From NCBI GenBank assembly GCA_037176885.1, contig JAWWNJ010000090.1, positions 868,001 to 932,000 on the forward strand: 64,000 nucleotides of DNA, written 5' to 3'. This stretch comes from Favolaschia claudopus (taxonomy: Eukaryota; Basidiomycota; Agaricomycetes; Agaricales; Mycenaceae). This document shows positions 23,501 to 36,076 of this stretch, piece after piece (the stretch's first letter is position 1; the number at the start of each line of letters is the position of its first letter). Both the position numbers and the translations under genes were made by a program. Under the pieces are notes generated by a model. That model worked only from the letters and a program-made list of their open reading frames with translations, did not search any database and had not been told where the DNA came from.

Positions 23501-23923
23501 CCAATTCTCGCGCCCGTCGTTCGCGAGTTTGGGCTAATACCCAGTCACGCCCAGCTGAACACATTTCAATTAATAACCCGCCCTCGATAGCCTGATATAT
23601 GTACGCACCATCGGTCTCTGTGCCGAGCGCGTCTAAAATACCCTTCTTTGCTCGATTTTTCTCATCAGTCAACCAGGTGAGACTTGCGCACAGGAGACTG
23701 AGCGTCTTCCCCTGGTGACAAGAGCGACTTGTGAGGATTTTGCCACTTTGATCAAAGAATTACCGACTGTGCCGGTTGGACTCTCAACGATAGTCACTTT
23801 CTTCTGTTCAATTGAGGTGTACAAATGCCGCATGAGGTCGACCTGAATCGGATACGGAGGCGAATATGGGAATGCCGGAAATTCGCTGGGTGTTGGCAGA
23901 CTCAGTTCGAGTTCTTTGGACAT
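20504..23923 (-). CDS. CHL1: ATP-dependent DNA helicase CHL1 (DDX11 family)
   Basis: Superfamily 2 iron-sulfur helicase needed for sister-chromatid cohesion. The N-terminus has the Q-motif region ([20 protein letters not shown]) and Walker A (VESPTGT-GKTLS). Walker A is split by an intron between Thr and Gly, at about 23690-23767. Further segments are [17 protein letters not shown], cysteine-bearing stretches around CRELLEG and TCPYFGSR that fit the 4Fe-4S domain, a DEAH-type motif near 22430 (IVIIDEAH), and motif VI-like [11 protein letters not shown] near the end. Many short introns interrupt it. The start is the ATG at 23921-23923, the stop a TGA at 20504-20506 after YKNKKI. Family identification is secure; internal exons were not all resolved. 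Confidence 0.88.
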
Positions 23924-24152
23924 TTTGCTTCAGATTGAGCCGGAATCGAGCACAGATACGAGATAGAGACTGCCGATATGATAGTGGCCTGGTAGCTTCA
24001 GGTTGCTCCGCACAAGGTGGTTAGACGCGTTCGACTCCGAGGTTCGGAACAAGAGTGTCACGCATGTCACAAGATCACATGATGTGCGACTGATCGCGTC
24101 CGTTGAACGCCGAGTCACGTTGTTCCAAAGTTCAAACTAAGTATCCTACAGG

Positions 24153-27100
24153 CTACATAGGTTCGAAGAATGTGCCGGGCTCCCGCAACGCCTTTTGCTC
24201 GCTATAGTCAGGAGTGACATAATCCTGGAAGTTAAGGGATGTGGAGAACACCCCATCCGAGATGAGTTCAAGGCCAGCTACACTCGCTCCTGAAGCATCC
24301 ATAGCCCATACCATCACAGCCAAGGTATTGGATGACTGGCGTCGTAGGATACTAAACAGAGGGTTAAAGCATAACACGGGTTCCGCGAGTTCTTGATTAC
24401 CTAGCGGGCAACACGAATATTGTTTGAGGGCTGTTCAAAGTCTTACGCGTAAGCTAATGGTGCGAATTGAAAGTTTCCACTCACCCGATACTGTTCACGT
24501 ATTTCCCGAATTGCCACCCGTTCAAATATATTTGAAGCCGGAAGTTCGATGCAACGGTGGTGTTTCGCGTCACCGAAAGTCGGACAGGCGCGTCAATACC
24601 CACTGAAACAGGCAACTCAAAAGTGGTCCTGTAGAAGTTGATTCCGGCTTTCGAGACACCAGAAAGAGGCGACCCCGCGGCCCAAGAATCATCGGGGAAT
24701 CCTGGAAGGTGAGCACCTACACGCTCCGCCCACAGTCCACCCTCATTCAGATAGCCGCGGAAAGTGTCTGGAGTGTGCACTGCACCTCCCTATAGTGCAA
24801 TCGGGTTAGTTCATGTATGGCCATTGCGAAAGAGCGGGTAGCATACCAGGTTGCCCTGTATTCTCCAAGAGTCAAATGTTGTGTTTCCGCCAATGAGAGC
24901 ATAACCTCTAATCCCCCGAGGCTCCTTCCCTCCGTTTGCTACAGAGTATGAGAAGAGAGATCCGCATGATTGACGATGATACCTTACAGTTGGTCTCAGT
25001 AATACTAGCGAATTCAAACCATCAATCATCTGCGATACGAAGAAAGCAACGACTGACCCCATGTGATCTGTACGACAAGAGGTTAGATGACGAACGCGGC
25101 ATAGGGTAGGTTGATGCACCTTGGAAGACAACCAGAACATTGGTTTGTCCAGCCTTCAGCGCACCGGCCGGTAGAGCCCAGGAGTTGGACGACAAGCTTG
25201 TAGTCGCATTGCCTTGGCTTGATCCCAGAAATACGCCATTCAACCATGCAGAGTAGCCTCCAGCAAACCCATATTGCACCGTCAGATTTACGGCTGTCTC
25301 TTGCCCGGACGCATTGAAACGACCGCGGAATATAAGATGGCCGCCATAAAACCTTTTGATAAGATTGCGTAAGAAATACGATACGGGAAACATGAAACCT
25401 TCGTACCCGTATTGCTGAGAATAAAGGACTTGACTGCCCGCCAGAGGGGGGAGGTTCGTGTACTGAAAGACAGTTGAAATGATTGTAGGCGGAATATACC
25501 GGGCAAAGCTCACATTGGTTGTTGTCAAGTCAGCCAGCATGAAGCTCGAGTCATCGAAGTCGGGATCGATTTCAGGTAGACTGGGAGGAGAACCGAGGTC
25601 AGCCCGAACAGCAGGCAATCACGAACGAGCAGAATAACCTTCCGGACACCTTCCAACCACTCAACGTGGGAAGGCTAATCGTCTGAGACTCTCCAACTTG
25701 TCCTTTGAAAGACCCGCGAGTTGTGTTCGTGATCCGTACAGGTACATCGTTCCACAGTATGCTGGAAACAGATTTCGGGACAATTGCTTCAATCGTCGTG
25801 GTCCCATTCAAGTCACCGGTCTAGAAAGAATATGAACAGAGCATCAAGAGAACACCAAGATTTTACCAAAGACAGGGTGTTGCCGTTTATAGACGCGGCA
25901 CGAAGAACGTAAGGACCGGAAACGAGTACACTGCAGTACTCTTGTGAGTGATTGAACGCGGGTGCGGCTGTGTTTCCCTCACGTTTCGTTAGTGCCGATT
26001 GAGAAAAAGTTCCCAAATGTTCCTGGGCCCGCAATGAGAGGAGCATGCCACTGATTCGCAGTAGACTTATCGAGGATCACGGCAACTATGCTGGCGTTTC
26101 CCAGTGCAATTGGCACGAATGAAGATCCGTTCAGGGTATAGCTGAGCGCCAGCGTTCCATCAGAGAATGTGGAGGATACTCCGGAGGTTCCGGCCAGATC
26201 AACGTTTGGCGCCGAATCGAAGGTGAAAGAGGTTTCTCCGGTTTGGCCAGCGGGGGCATAGAAAACGATGTAGTCCGTGTTATCGATTCTGCTCCAATAT
26301 CAGATCAGCGTTTCGCTACACGAAATCTTCCTACGTAGTCCATGTCATGATCCTAGCGGTGGATGTTAGGACAATGTAAAATAATGGACTGAATGTACAT
26401 ACTCGGCGGTCGAATAAAGAATTCTGGTTTGACTACGACCGAACACGTAGTCAGTCACCACGATCTTGCTCTCTCGACCATCGAAAGTTAATTGGCCAGT
26501 TTGGGGGATCAGGCGAGGACCCAATGATGTTTGAACAGTCACTTGCGTTACGGTCAACGCCGTTGACCTAGAAAAATCAGTGACGGGAAAACAGACTTCC
26601 AACCTACACTCACGGCGAGCTATCGTGGCGCATAACATAGAAACCGGCAGCAGTGTCGGGATTTCTGAGCTCGGCCGTGTGTATCAAGGGCGACGTGGTG
26701 TAATTTGTGCCATTCGCCAAAAGATTAGCGGCAAGCAAGTCGCGAGAGACGCGTAAGAACAAGCCTGAATGCAAAGTGGTTGTTGAGCTCTCAGGTCATG
26801 AAACGCACACTGCATTTCGGCTTAAGGAAGATCAAATGTGCTGACGTATCTCACAAGTGTCAGCACACGTCCTTCCGTGCCGACAGCTTATCGGGGCAAG
26901 TTGAGTGTTCGAGCACTCACCTTGAAGTCTCATCTCGTTCATTTTGGGTCCGGCGACACGGTTCTCATTTATCCCTCCCCCGTAGTCGTACGACGTGTAT
27001 GACACTGGGGCAGCTATGGAACCCCAGTTGGTACCGCCAAACAGCACTGAAGAAACTCGATCAAACCGTCGCCGTATTTGCCAGGCAAAAACACCCACTG

Positions 27101-28777
27101 TATATACCTGAAAGGCGAAATCAGCTGGGAGAATCTTGTATAGATCACCGAGCGCACTGAGTATTGTGGCCGTCTGGGCGCTTGGGGGCTCGTTAGAGCT
27201 ATGTACGAACGCTTGATTTAGCGTAGAAAGAACACTTGCTAATTTTCTTTGTAGAACACATTTTCTGTGAAAGTTTCAGCAGACATTGAAGCCTGGGACA
27301 CAGTCGACCTACCAAAATCAGCGTTCGTCAAGCCCGGGTTGATGCCTTATGTTTAGACGTGAGCAAAGTTGATCGTTGTTCAATGTGTGCTCACTGTATT
27401 TTTCATAACCAGTGCCGCCAAACGGCGCTCCTCCCCAGTTGAGCAGAAACCCCCCACCAAACTACGAGGACAGTGCCTAAGTAGTGAACGGCGGCCGATC
27501 GGAAACTATTTACCTCTGCTAGGCAGAGCGGGTTTGAAGGCGCGACTGCCTTGTGGTTTGAAAAGTAGACAGATTGAACTTGAGCCCAACTATTTGCACC
27601 CTGCGGGTACGAGTCGCCACTGGATTAGAAGATCCTTGAGTTCTTGATCTCTCGAATGCAGAGACCGCGTACCAATATATATTGACACGGCCAGTTCCTG
27701 GCAAGTCGGGGGAAAAATTGCTACAACCCGTATGTTATTCAAATCCGATGTCGGAGCGGTTCCGATACAAACCCTGCTTGACCAGCATGCTGGTCATTGT
27801 GAGTGATGGCTGCCGGACTCCGTAAATGTACCAGACAGTATGCAAAACAGTTTCTACTCACGCACGACCACCCCATTGGCTCGGTAGGTATCGATCACAG
27901 CTTGCATGTATGGGCTTTGCGTGGTTCCAGCGTTGAATTCATTCTGATGTTAAAATCGCTTAGACATCAGTACGACGTCAGGGGCCTCATTTACCTCTGC
28001 TTGAACAAGTATAACTGTGAAAGAGGTAAGACAGGCCAATAGCATAATTCGAAGCAGCTACTTGGCCCTCCATTTGTGATCTGGTTTCTTGCAATGATTT
28101 TGGAGATAGCCGTCATATACGGCGTCCAGGCTAGAAAATCTGGCAGCTTGGTCGATAACAGGCCAATATGACCTACCTGCAGTATAATTGGGATTATTCG
28201 TGCGCAGAGAGCCTGCGATGTTTCCGACCCAGCCCGGAAATCCACCCCCTGTCGTTTCCGCATCTATGAACCACCATGTAAATAACTTGAACGAAAAAAA
28301 AAATCCAATCAACTTACTGATGTATGGGCCAGGACGCGCAATCATCCAAAGACCGGCTTTTTTCCCTTCTTGAATGAATCTTTCGATGTCGCGGTATGTG
28401 CCTTCGGCGAAGTCCCCTGTTCAAGAGGATGAGAACTCGCCCCATCCAAACGACGTTGAACGCGACGTGCCATTCCCACCGTTGGTGTCCGGCGTAGGAT
28501 AGTGCAGTGCCCAATTCACGTAGAACGATACCGTATTGAAGCCATTTGCCTTTACTTTTTGCAAAATGTCGGCCCAGATATCAGGATTGCCTGGAACTCG
28601 CCATGGATGGACTTCTGCTGACAGAATGAACACCCGCTGGCCTTGAATGAACAGAGAACTGGGATCCCAAGTAACATCGTTCGTCAATCCGGTAGAATTT
28701 CGACGATGAACTAAAGCATGAGCTGCGAGACAACTTGAAATGGCGGCCACAACGCTGAATAGCAGTCGTGCCAACAT
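24153..28777 (-). CDS. GH35 beta-galactosidase, secreted
   Basis: Large family-35 beta-galactosidase, about 1,000 residues over many short introns. A signal peptide (MLARLLFSVVAAISSCLAAH) is followed by the GH35 start (VTWDPSSLFIQGQRVFIL.AEVHPWRVP, GFNTVSFYVNWAL, ARPGPYI, TGGGFPGW). The acid/base region reads VQAENEFNAGTT across an intron near 27950-28010. The second half (26.4-24.2 kb) matches the beta-sandwich domains of fungal LacA-type enzymes (ARYIPPTIISTVFQYTN, GYVLIGG-like, ending DYVTPDYSEQKALREPGTFFEPM). Likely releases terminal galactose from pectin or hemicellulose side chains outside the cell. It is divergent from VPS25 with 311 bases between the two starts. No lesion was found, but not every exon was traced. 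Confidence 0.85.
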
Positions 28778-28819
28778 GGCGCGAGATTGAATTCAAGCAG
28801 GAATACAGACAGCGTCGCG

Positions 28820-28830
28820 ATATATAATAT
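28820..28830 (-). promoter_or_regulatory. TATA-like box of the GH35 gene
   Basis: The minus strand reads ATATTATATATCG about 43 bases upstream of the GH35 ATG (28777), in an otherwise mixed sequence. Position and composition fit a core TATA element for an inducible hydrolase gene. The transcription start is not known. Confidence 0.4.
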
Positions 28831-29088
28831 GCAGCAGCCTGGTCGTCATTGGACCATACGTGGGAGACAGCTGACGCCAACGGTGTCCTCGACGGTCCGG
28901 ACAAGAACTTGATTCTGAAGCCTGAGAAGGTCAACGAGGGAACGAGGGTCAACGTCGCATCAATTAGCAAGCGTCAATTGATTGGCCTAATTAGACTCTA
29001 TTCTTACACTCATCTTGCACTCATCTTTCGTCTATATTTTCGCGTCTTCCGCGTTCTAACACGCTTACGAAGACCCTGAGCGCCATAA

Positions 29089-29885
29089 ATGTCTTTCGCC
29101 CCGTTAACAACACCAACGGGCAAGTGTGGATCTTTTTGCAGCATTCAGAATTCAGAATTAAATTTTGTCCAGGATTCCTGTTGCCTTCCGTCCACTCAGC
29201 GCCCCCATTTTTCACGTCGGTGCCTTGCACAATGCCTCTCTATATCCCAATTTGAGCTGTGCCTCTTATCAGACAGCAACCACATCCTGGAACGAATGCA
29301 ACAGTACAGGATCATTGGATCACCCTCATCCTCGGATACGCACGACATCGAAAGCTTTTCGTGTTACGCGTGGAGGATGCAGAAGCGACAGACAGTGAAT
29401 GGTTAGAAGTGTTCCGAAACGAACGTATAAACCGTGCGTGTGCGATGAGTGTCGTGTAATTCCTCTTCCCGGACTCGTCTCATCGATCCAGGCAAACTAC
29501 TGCCTTCTTATCTGTCCTCAATCCTCGCGACGATGGTATCCAAGAATGTAGCAATATATGAACCCCCTGGGCAAACCCGTTCTGTTCTTCTGTACTGGCG
29601 ACTGCCCGAGGAATGGGCAGAAGTTCTGCATCAATGGGTATGCTCATGACATGACGCAACTCTCGTTTTGTAGTTGAACGTCCACAGGCAATATCCACAG
29701 GGCAGCTGAACACGATACTAACATTTTACGAGATTACGGATCCACCTATACCCTCTCCTCTGTCTAATATTCCAATCACCTTGCTGCGGAAAGCCATCGC
29801 TATACTGGCCAAGACTGGGCGATCGCAGTTAATAACCATTGCGGATGGCGAGGGTGTGAGATTATTCCAGGGCACTGGAAAATGA
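29089..29885 (+). CDS. VPS25: ESCRT-II subunit VPS25
   Basis: VPS25 bridges ESCRT-II to ESCRT-III during multivesicular body sorting. The conserved N-terminal box PSVHSAPPFFT is at 29175-29213 and joins by an intron (GTCGGTGCC ... TTATCAG) to QQPHPGTNATVQDHWITLIL. Winged-helix 1 continues with HRKLFVLRVEDAEA and EVFRNERINR. After a further intron come LLPSYLSSILATMVSKNVAIY, LLYWRLPEEWAEVLHQW and AISTGQLNTILTFYEI, then ADGEGVRLFQGTGK and the stop. The 5' end is the weak point. ATG 29089 reaches the conserved frame only through a 53-base intron (29103-29155), so the true start may differ. Convergent with SART3, 120 bases between stops. Confidence 0.8.
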
Positions 29886-30005
29886 CTATTGGCGCACTAT
29901 CTGTGTATGTATTGGATGTATTTTTGTGGCACCAGTGTAGACTAGATCAAATACTAATGGCGATGTACAAGACAGACACTCAGGCATGGATTCACGGCGG
30001 ACAAC

Positions 30006-33000
30006 TCAACCAAGCATCTTCCTGAAGTCGTCCTGACCTTTACCCTTGACGGGGGCAGGAGACGGGTTCTGGGACCCGCTCGCTACTGGAGCAGGATTCC
30101 CCAGTGCAGAGGAACGTGTGACAGGCTTGCGGTGCCCCAATCCAGCCCTGGGCTTAGCTGCCCGTGGCACGAAAGCACCCTCGCTTTTGAGAGCCGCTTT
30201 GTCCGTACTTTCTTCGAACAGCTTCAACGTATTTCCGCTGAACACCACAGGTTCGGTCCGCAGCAGCAGCTTGCTCGCTTCCTAATGCATTGTTCAGAAT
30301 CAAGTCACATCGAGCGAGAAGGGGACTAACTGCAGCATTCTCCAGCTCAACCACTGCCTCTTTCACGTCGGCGAAAACCTCGACGCGCTTGACTTTCGCA
30401 ATCTTCTCCATCGCTTGCTGAAGCAAGCCCTCCTGCGTTCCGTCGGGGAGATTGCGAACGCGAACGGAGCGACTCCGTGCATCGTCTTTACGGCCTAGTC
30501 CACTCTCCGTCTCGGCATTCCTGCAGAATGTTTTCTATAAGCGCCTGGTATTTGAAAGCAGTGGACCCACTTTTTCGAGCGTCGGGAGTCTGCTAAAGTG
30601 ACTGCGATGCGGCGTTTCTTCAGCTCTTGATTGTTGGCTTCTAGGGCAGCTTGCGCGGATTTCTGGATCAACGTCAGCATCCTACCGAGAATAAGGGTGA
30701 AGCGGTGCACCTCATCCTCGAATTCAACAAATGCGAAGCCTTTGGAATGGTTGTCTTTATCCAACGCCATCCGCACCCCTTTGAGGCTCCCATACTTAGG
30801 GCACAATGATCAACCATCAAGAGGAATGCTAGTCGTAGGACTCACAGGCTTAAAAAGCTTCTCCAGGTCCTCCTTGGTTGTGAATTTACTCAACCCGGCA
30901 ACATAAAGCTCTCGTTCGTCGGCATCTTGATCTGTCCGTTCCTTCTTGCGCTCCGGGTTCGAGATAAAGACGTTCATGGCGATCCCCGGCTCCAGTTCAC
31001 GTCCGTGTAGCTCCAAAGCATTCTGAGCGGAAGTCTACGAAAGCAAACATCAATGGGTGGGCCAGGACAATGATGAGATGTTACACCTACCGGGGAGGTG
31101 AATTGGATGTAACAGAATCGTCGTGTGCTCTTGTATTTCTTACTCGGCCAACGCACATCAAACAAGACGCCGTACTGTGACCATATTAAAACACAGCGCC
31201 TGAACGATTAGTAACACTTACTCGTCCGAAGAGTTCGCGCACGGTCTTGTCGTCGGCACTTTCGGGGAAGTTGGTAACATATAATGTGGATTTCCATGCT
31301 AGATGAACGGCAGCTTCTTGCTCTCGTATCCGTTTCTTGTCTTTCGTAAGCGCGGCGGGGACGCTATCCTGTTGCAAACAGTGAGAAGAGGGCTTTGTGG
31401 AACAGCGCAACGGCGATACCCGTTCAAAGAATTCCACAGTTGCTACAATAGCACCGGTCAACTCTGTTATCTTCACTTCGCGTACTTTTCCGCACTACAA
31501 AATAATCAGTTCGTGGGTGCAGCTATCGCATCAAGTCCGTGGCATACGTCTTTGAAGAGGGCGTTCAACTCCTCCTCCGTGACACCAGTCGGTAGATCTG
31601 CAACGAAAACAGTACTGTTCTCTCGATCTCTGAAACAGAGGTCAGTCTCAAGCGTGACACATTCCTTAGTCAATTACCTCTTGAGCGTTGTAGGTTTCGA
31701 GTCTTGTCAGCGAACAAATTAGAATTGCAGTCACAAGAGAGAAAAAAGAACATACCGATTCTTGCCTTCTTGTGCCCTTCCTCCGATGCTGTGTCTTCCG
31801 CTGCTCGCTTAGTTCCACGAGGACGAGGTTCCGAATCGACGTCCATGGGATCCGCAGCACTCGTTTGTGGCACGGGAGCTTCAGCAACAGGGACGGATGC
31901 CATCTGCTCAGCCGCATATTGTGCCGATTGTTTTTCCGCGGCCTGCGGAAACAAAAAAGTGAGTTGAGAACAGTCGGATATTATGTCCGACTTTTACCTT
32001 TGCGCGCCGCGTACTTACAACAAATTGGGCTTTCTCTAATTTGTCGCCGCAAGCCTCGATCTGTTCCACCGTCCCGTGCAGATGTTCGAATGCCAACCAA
32101 GCCTCCCAGATTGCCTCCGGCCAATCCAAATTTTTCAGATGCAAGTCGACAAAGGTTTTCCGAGCCTTGTCGTGCCGATCATATTTTCTGGGTGTAAGCT
32201 CAGTTATCCGGCCGTGGTTGCGTTTGAGCAAAAAAAACATACATCAGTGCATCGGTGTAGCAGATCCAAGTGTTATAGCTGGTTTTATAGTGCTTCGCCG
32301 CAGCATTCCAGACTTCGATGACGCTGTCCGTCATGTTCGCCGCGTTATACTATTCTCTTAGTAGAGTTCGTCGCAGATAGGGGAACGAGACGCTCACAAT
32401 TGAAGTCAAGTATTTCTCCAAACGGAGTCGGGGATCACCAGTTGGGGAGGCTGGTGGAAGGTGAGTCGAGGAGGCAGCGATATACAGTGAGACACACCTT
32501 TGCGCACCAAGTCAAGGCCCGCCTCCAACATGGCAACCATCGTGATAAAACGGTCCTCTTCTGTTTAGTGATATGAAAATCCCGGCTTCCAGGTTTTTGA
32601 ATGCGCACGCACCTCCTTCAGTGGCTTCGAATTGTCGCTTATCATAGCCTGCGCGAGCCAAAAGGACGGGAACAAGCTGCTCGACATCCGACTGGAGTAG
32701 ATTTGTACTGAGCGCTTTGTCATAGATTTCTGATTACAGTTAGACGACGCAGAACGTTGGGAAAGAGGATCGACGCACCGGAAATGCTTGAGACTGACGC
32801 TTCGTCTTGGCTTTCCGCCCGTTCCTGAGTATGTTCAGTGAAAAGGCGCGGAGGCAAAACGGAAGAGTCTTACAAGACAGCGTATATACCGTGCCCATAC
32901 TTCTCCTGACCCTGGTACGCTGCGCACTGCGCGTTGCAATGTCTCCAATTCGGCCAGAAGGCCAGCGTTCAGAGTACGCTGCGAAACAATCAAGGGAAGA

Positions 33001-34143
33001 AGATTGAGTGGAGTCAATGTAAACGCACTGCAGTATCACAGTAACCTGCCCAAAATACGCGGAGAGCTTCTTCTGCGCCATGTTCGCCAGAAAATCGCCG
33101 TCTGGCGGCATCAGCAATAGCACGTTCGAATAATATGCTGATGATAGGATAGCTAGGATTTTTAGCACGTCGTTCGGAGGCTATGTACAGAGCGAATGTG
33201 TCGGGAGTGGCAGATTGCAGAGACGTTTCCCATGTCTCGCGACGTTGGAAAACCTTTGCTGCTTGGCCGCGAATTTTTGACGCCTTGATTAGTAGTGATT
33301 CATAGTCGTCATTGGGTCTATGGTTGGTCGTGAACGTTGAGTAGGCTTGCGCAGTATCTTCCGAGGCTGTGACGCGCTGAGCATATGCGTATCTGTCGCT
33401 TGACTAGGGTACTTACTTGCATGGGGTTGACCCAGTCGAGCGAGAAAGAGTTCTTCCACCCGTACAATAGCCTGCGGCCTACAAAATTAATTAACAGAAG
33501 AAGATCACTGGTGGGATCGGCACACACCTCTCTTCCTCTGATACGGCTGAGAGCGTTTGAAGTTCCCAGTCGCGTAGCTGGTCCCATAACAGGTGACTCT
33601 GCACAGATGTTCAATTTCAAAATCGCAATATAGAGCGGACCATACCCGAGTCATATGCCAGATGCCTTTGCTGACTATCTCTTCCAGAGCCTGACGGGTC
33701 CAGTCGGCAGAGAAGAGTTCTCCCAACTCCTGTGGCTTCTCCGTTTCTGCATATTGTTCACAACGCGAGATAATAAATTCTGCGTGCTTTTTGAGCAAAG
33801 GAATGGCTATAATTTGGTTAGTCCACCCGTTGGACTGCAGCAAAAATTGCGTACAAAAGTAGTCCTCTTCGGCACGTCTGTACAAAGCCAAAAGTTCTTC
33901 AACACCGTTGGCGGTATTGACGTCCACCGCATTTTCTTTCGCTTGAATAAGGGCTAGCCAAAGGTCTTCTCCTACGGCGTAGAAGGAAGACATCATGTCC
34001 ATAGCTGCCAGGGCATCTTGCTGGAGACCTTCCAGAGACTGTGTTAGGCGTATGTGCGCAGCATGTAGCGAAAGATCGAAGGGTTTCGTTTCGAGCTGGG
34101 TCAGGATATTGCTGAGAGCGTCGAGACTCTGTGATTCTTCCAT
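30006..34143 (-). CDS. PRP24: SART3/Prp24-type U4/U6 snRNP recycling factor
   Basis: Reanneals U4 and U6 snRNAs after splicing. The N-terminal half (34143 to about 32000) is helical and HAT-repeat-like (DLSLHAAHIRLTQSLEGL, EDLWLALIQAKEN, LGELFSADWTRQALEEIVSKG, DLHLKNLDWPEAIWEAWLAFEH). It is followed by a charged linker (DVDSEPRPRGTKRAAED) and several RRMs (STLYVTNFPESADDKTVRELFG; ELYVAGLSKFTTKEDLEKLF; NHSKGFAFVEFED). The last residues GKGQDDFRKMLG form the Lsm-interaction motif typical of Prp24/SART3. The start MEESQSLDALS (34143) was preferred over upstream ATG 34230 because the extension is basic and unlike the family. Many introns; not all boundaries were fixed. Confidence 0.85.
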
Positions 34144-36076
34144 GAAACGTGGCTGAAGAGGTCCAAGCCTCAGAAGACTGAAAAAACCCTTTCTTCCTCT
34201 GACCACCATCACCGAAATTTGTTTCTTCATTCCCTGCTTCAAAACTATCCTACACTCCTCTACTTGCACTCTAGTGCAATCTACTCATCTGTGGCTACCA
34301 CCACATACCAAAATCGTCCACTTTCGTCGTCGCCGCCGTTACCCCTATTTATCAACGTTGCGATCCTCTGACGAATTCCGGACGCAAAAGTCTGCGAGAC
34401 CCTCTCAGACATATACAGTGACTCTGCGGCTGCGATCGCATACCAATTTTGTGGAAGTACGTCGGACGCTGAGGCTGGAGCGTCGAGGCTGGAAGCTCCA
34501 CATCTTCTCTCGAGCTTGTCCTCGGACTACATCCTGCGCTCAGGTCCTGATGGTACAATCCGTCCAACTTGTTCGCCGGTACCGCCGCGTACCAGATTTG
34601 TCTGGCTTCGCCGACATTGTTGTAATTCCTGTTTCGAGAATGTCGGCGCTGCTTGCACACACACGGTGAAATGTTGACGAGAATGCACGATGTTGACGAG
34701 AATGCATGGATATTCAGAGCAAAGTCTCCACCCGTGGCTGTCACCACATCTCGGAGCTGCTCGTGTTCTGTTGGCCACCCAATGCTGCTGTGAGGTAGGG
34801 CGGGCGGTAATGCAGCGAGATTGTGGCATGACGTCACTGGCTGGCAAGCGCACAGACCAGGTCGACTTCATTGCGAGGAATGATATCTTGCACGTTGAAA
34901 GTAGTGATGCTACTTAGTGCTGATGCTGGTGCCCACCCAAGAGGATTCCACTGTGTCTGTTTCATTTTACGAGGTGAGTACCGTTTCCTCAGACGTTCGC
35001 TGATTACTATGAACTAGGTAGTCTATTCTTCTTATTTGTTTGTTACACGCACATAGGATGCGTCGAGTTTTGCGTCGGTGGGCACCGGCCGTGCGAGAGC
35101 ATGCTATTGAGCATTGCGTGGACCTAATTTTGGTCGCACTATGAATTTGTGAGGATTCCATTGAGGTCCTCGAACTCGAGGCTTTGACCTCAGATCTTAC
35201 AAAGGCCCGAATGAATCATCGCGCTTGAAGCACGATAAGATTCGTTCCAGTGCCTGATCCTTCCATGGCCGGGTGGCTGCCATCCGTGCTTCTGCCTTTG
35301 GAGAGTGGCCCGTATGTTGTCTCGGTCTTCATTCGTGGTGGATGACAGGGATTTTATCGCCGTGCGAGCGTTGACGCGGTGAGCGCTCAGGAGGAGAGAA
35401 CTCGTACTGGGCCCCATTGGGTTTTATCTGTGCATCCTGCCAGATTTCGAAATGGCCGGCCACGCAATGGATTACTGGGCCAGCATACGTGACGGGCTTT
35501 CGAGGTATCATACAGGAAGGTCAGTGTGCTTCTTGCTACTTCTCAGGTGCCTAGATCTACCCCGTAAAAGCGGTGAGCTCGTCGAAAGTATTTGAGTTGT
35601 GGCGTAGGAAATATAGTACATGCAGGGTCTGTGTACTGTAGCCTACGACTCTGCACGTTCCGAAAGGGGACATAGTGGAGTATAAAATATTATCCTGCCT
35701 TATCCTGAACAGGTCAAGACGCAAGCTTGGCCCGAATAGGAAGGCGCCATATAACCTTTTGGCTCTTTTCAACCACTCAGCGACTACAGAAGATGCTCGG
35801 CGTAACGCTCAGCTCAGGCTACTCGCACACCGAGGCAACTTGAACCCACTATTCTAGCTGTCCGAAGAGCAATTATCTCACATTCGCCAGCACTTGACTC
35901 GAGCTCTCCATTCTCGGCGGACGGCGTAGGCTTCTCGCCGCTCTTCCGGATCCAATTTGCTTTTTGTTGTCGGCGCTGTAGACGTGAACATGTCTCATAT
36001 GGCTATCCGGGGCTCAAATAAAGCAATCTCCTCCGAGTCCATTGTGATTCCTTTGTTGTTTGCTACATAACGACGT
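34144..36076. other. Gene-poor 1.9 kb region
   Basis: No family-like frame is present on either strand. Short open frames are basic or Ser/Arg-rich and unsupported. A 19-base tandem duplication at 34671-34708 is the only clear structure. The region lies between the divergent SART3 and F-box genes. Confidence 0.4.
34671..34708 (+). repeat. Two-copy 19-base tandem repeat
   Basis: ATGTTGACGAGAATGCACG is followed immediately by the same sequence with a single change (last CACG becomes CATG). It is probably a recent local duplication in non-coding DNA. Confidence 0.8.

Noticed and set aside
34352..34871. Overlapping minus-strand frames upstream of SART3
   Set aside because: No homology, no splice support, and conflicting frames of similar length; treated as intergenic.
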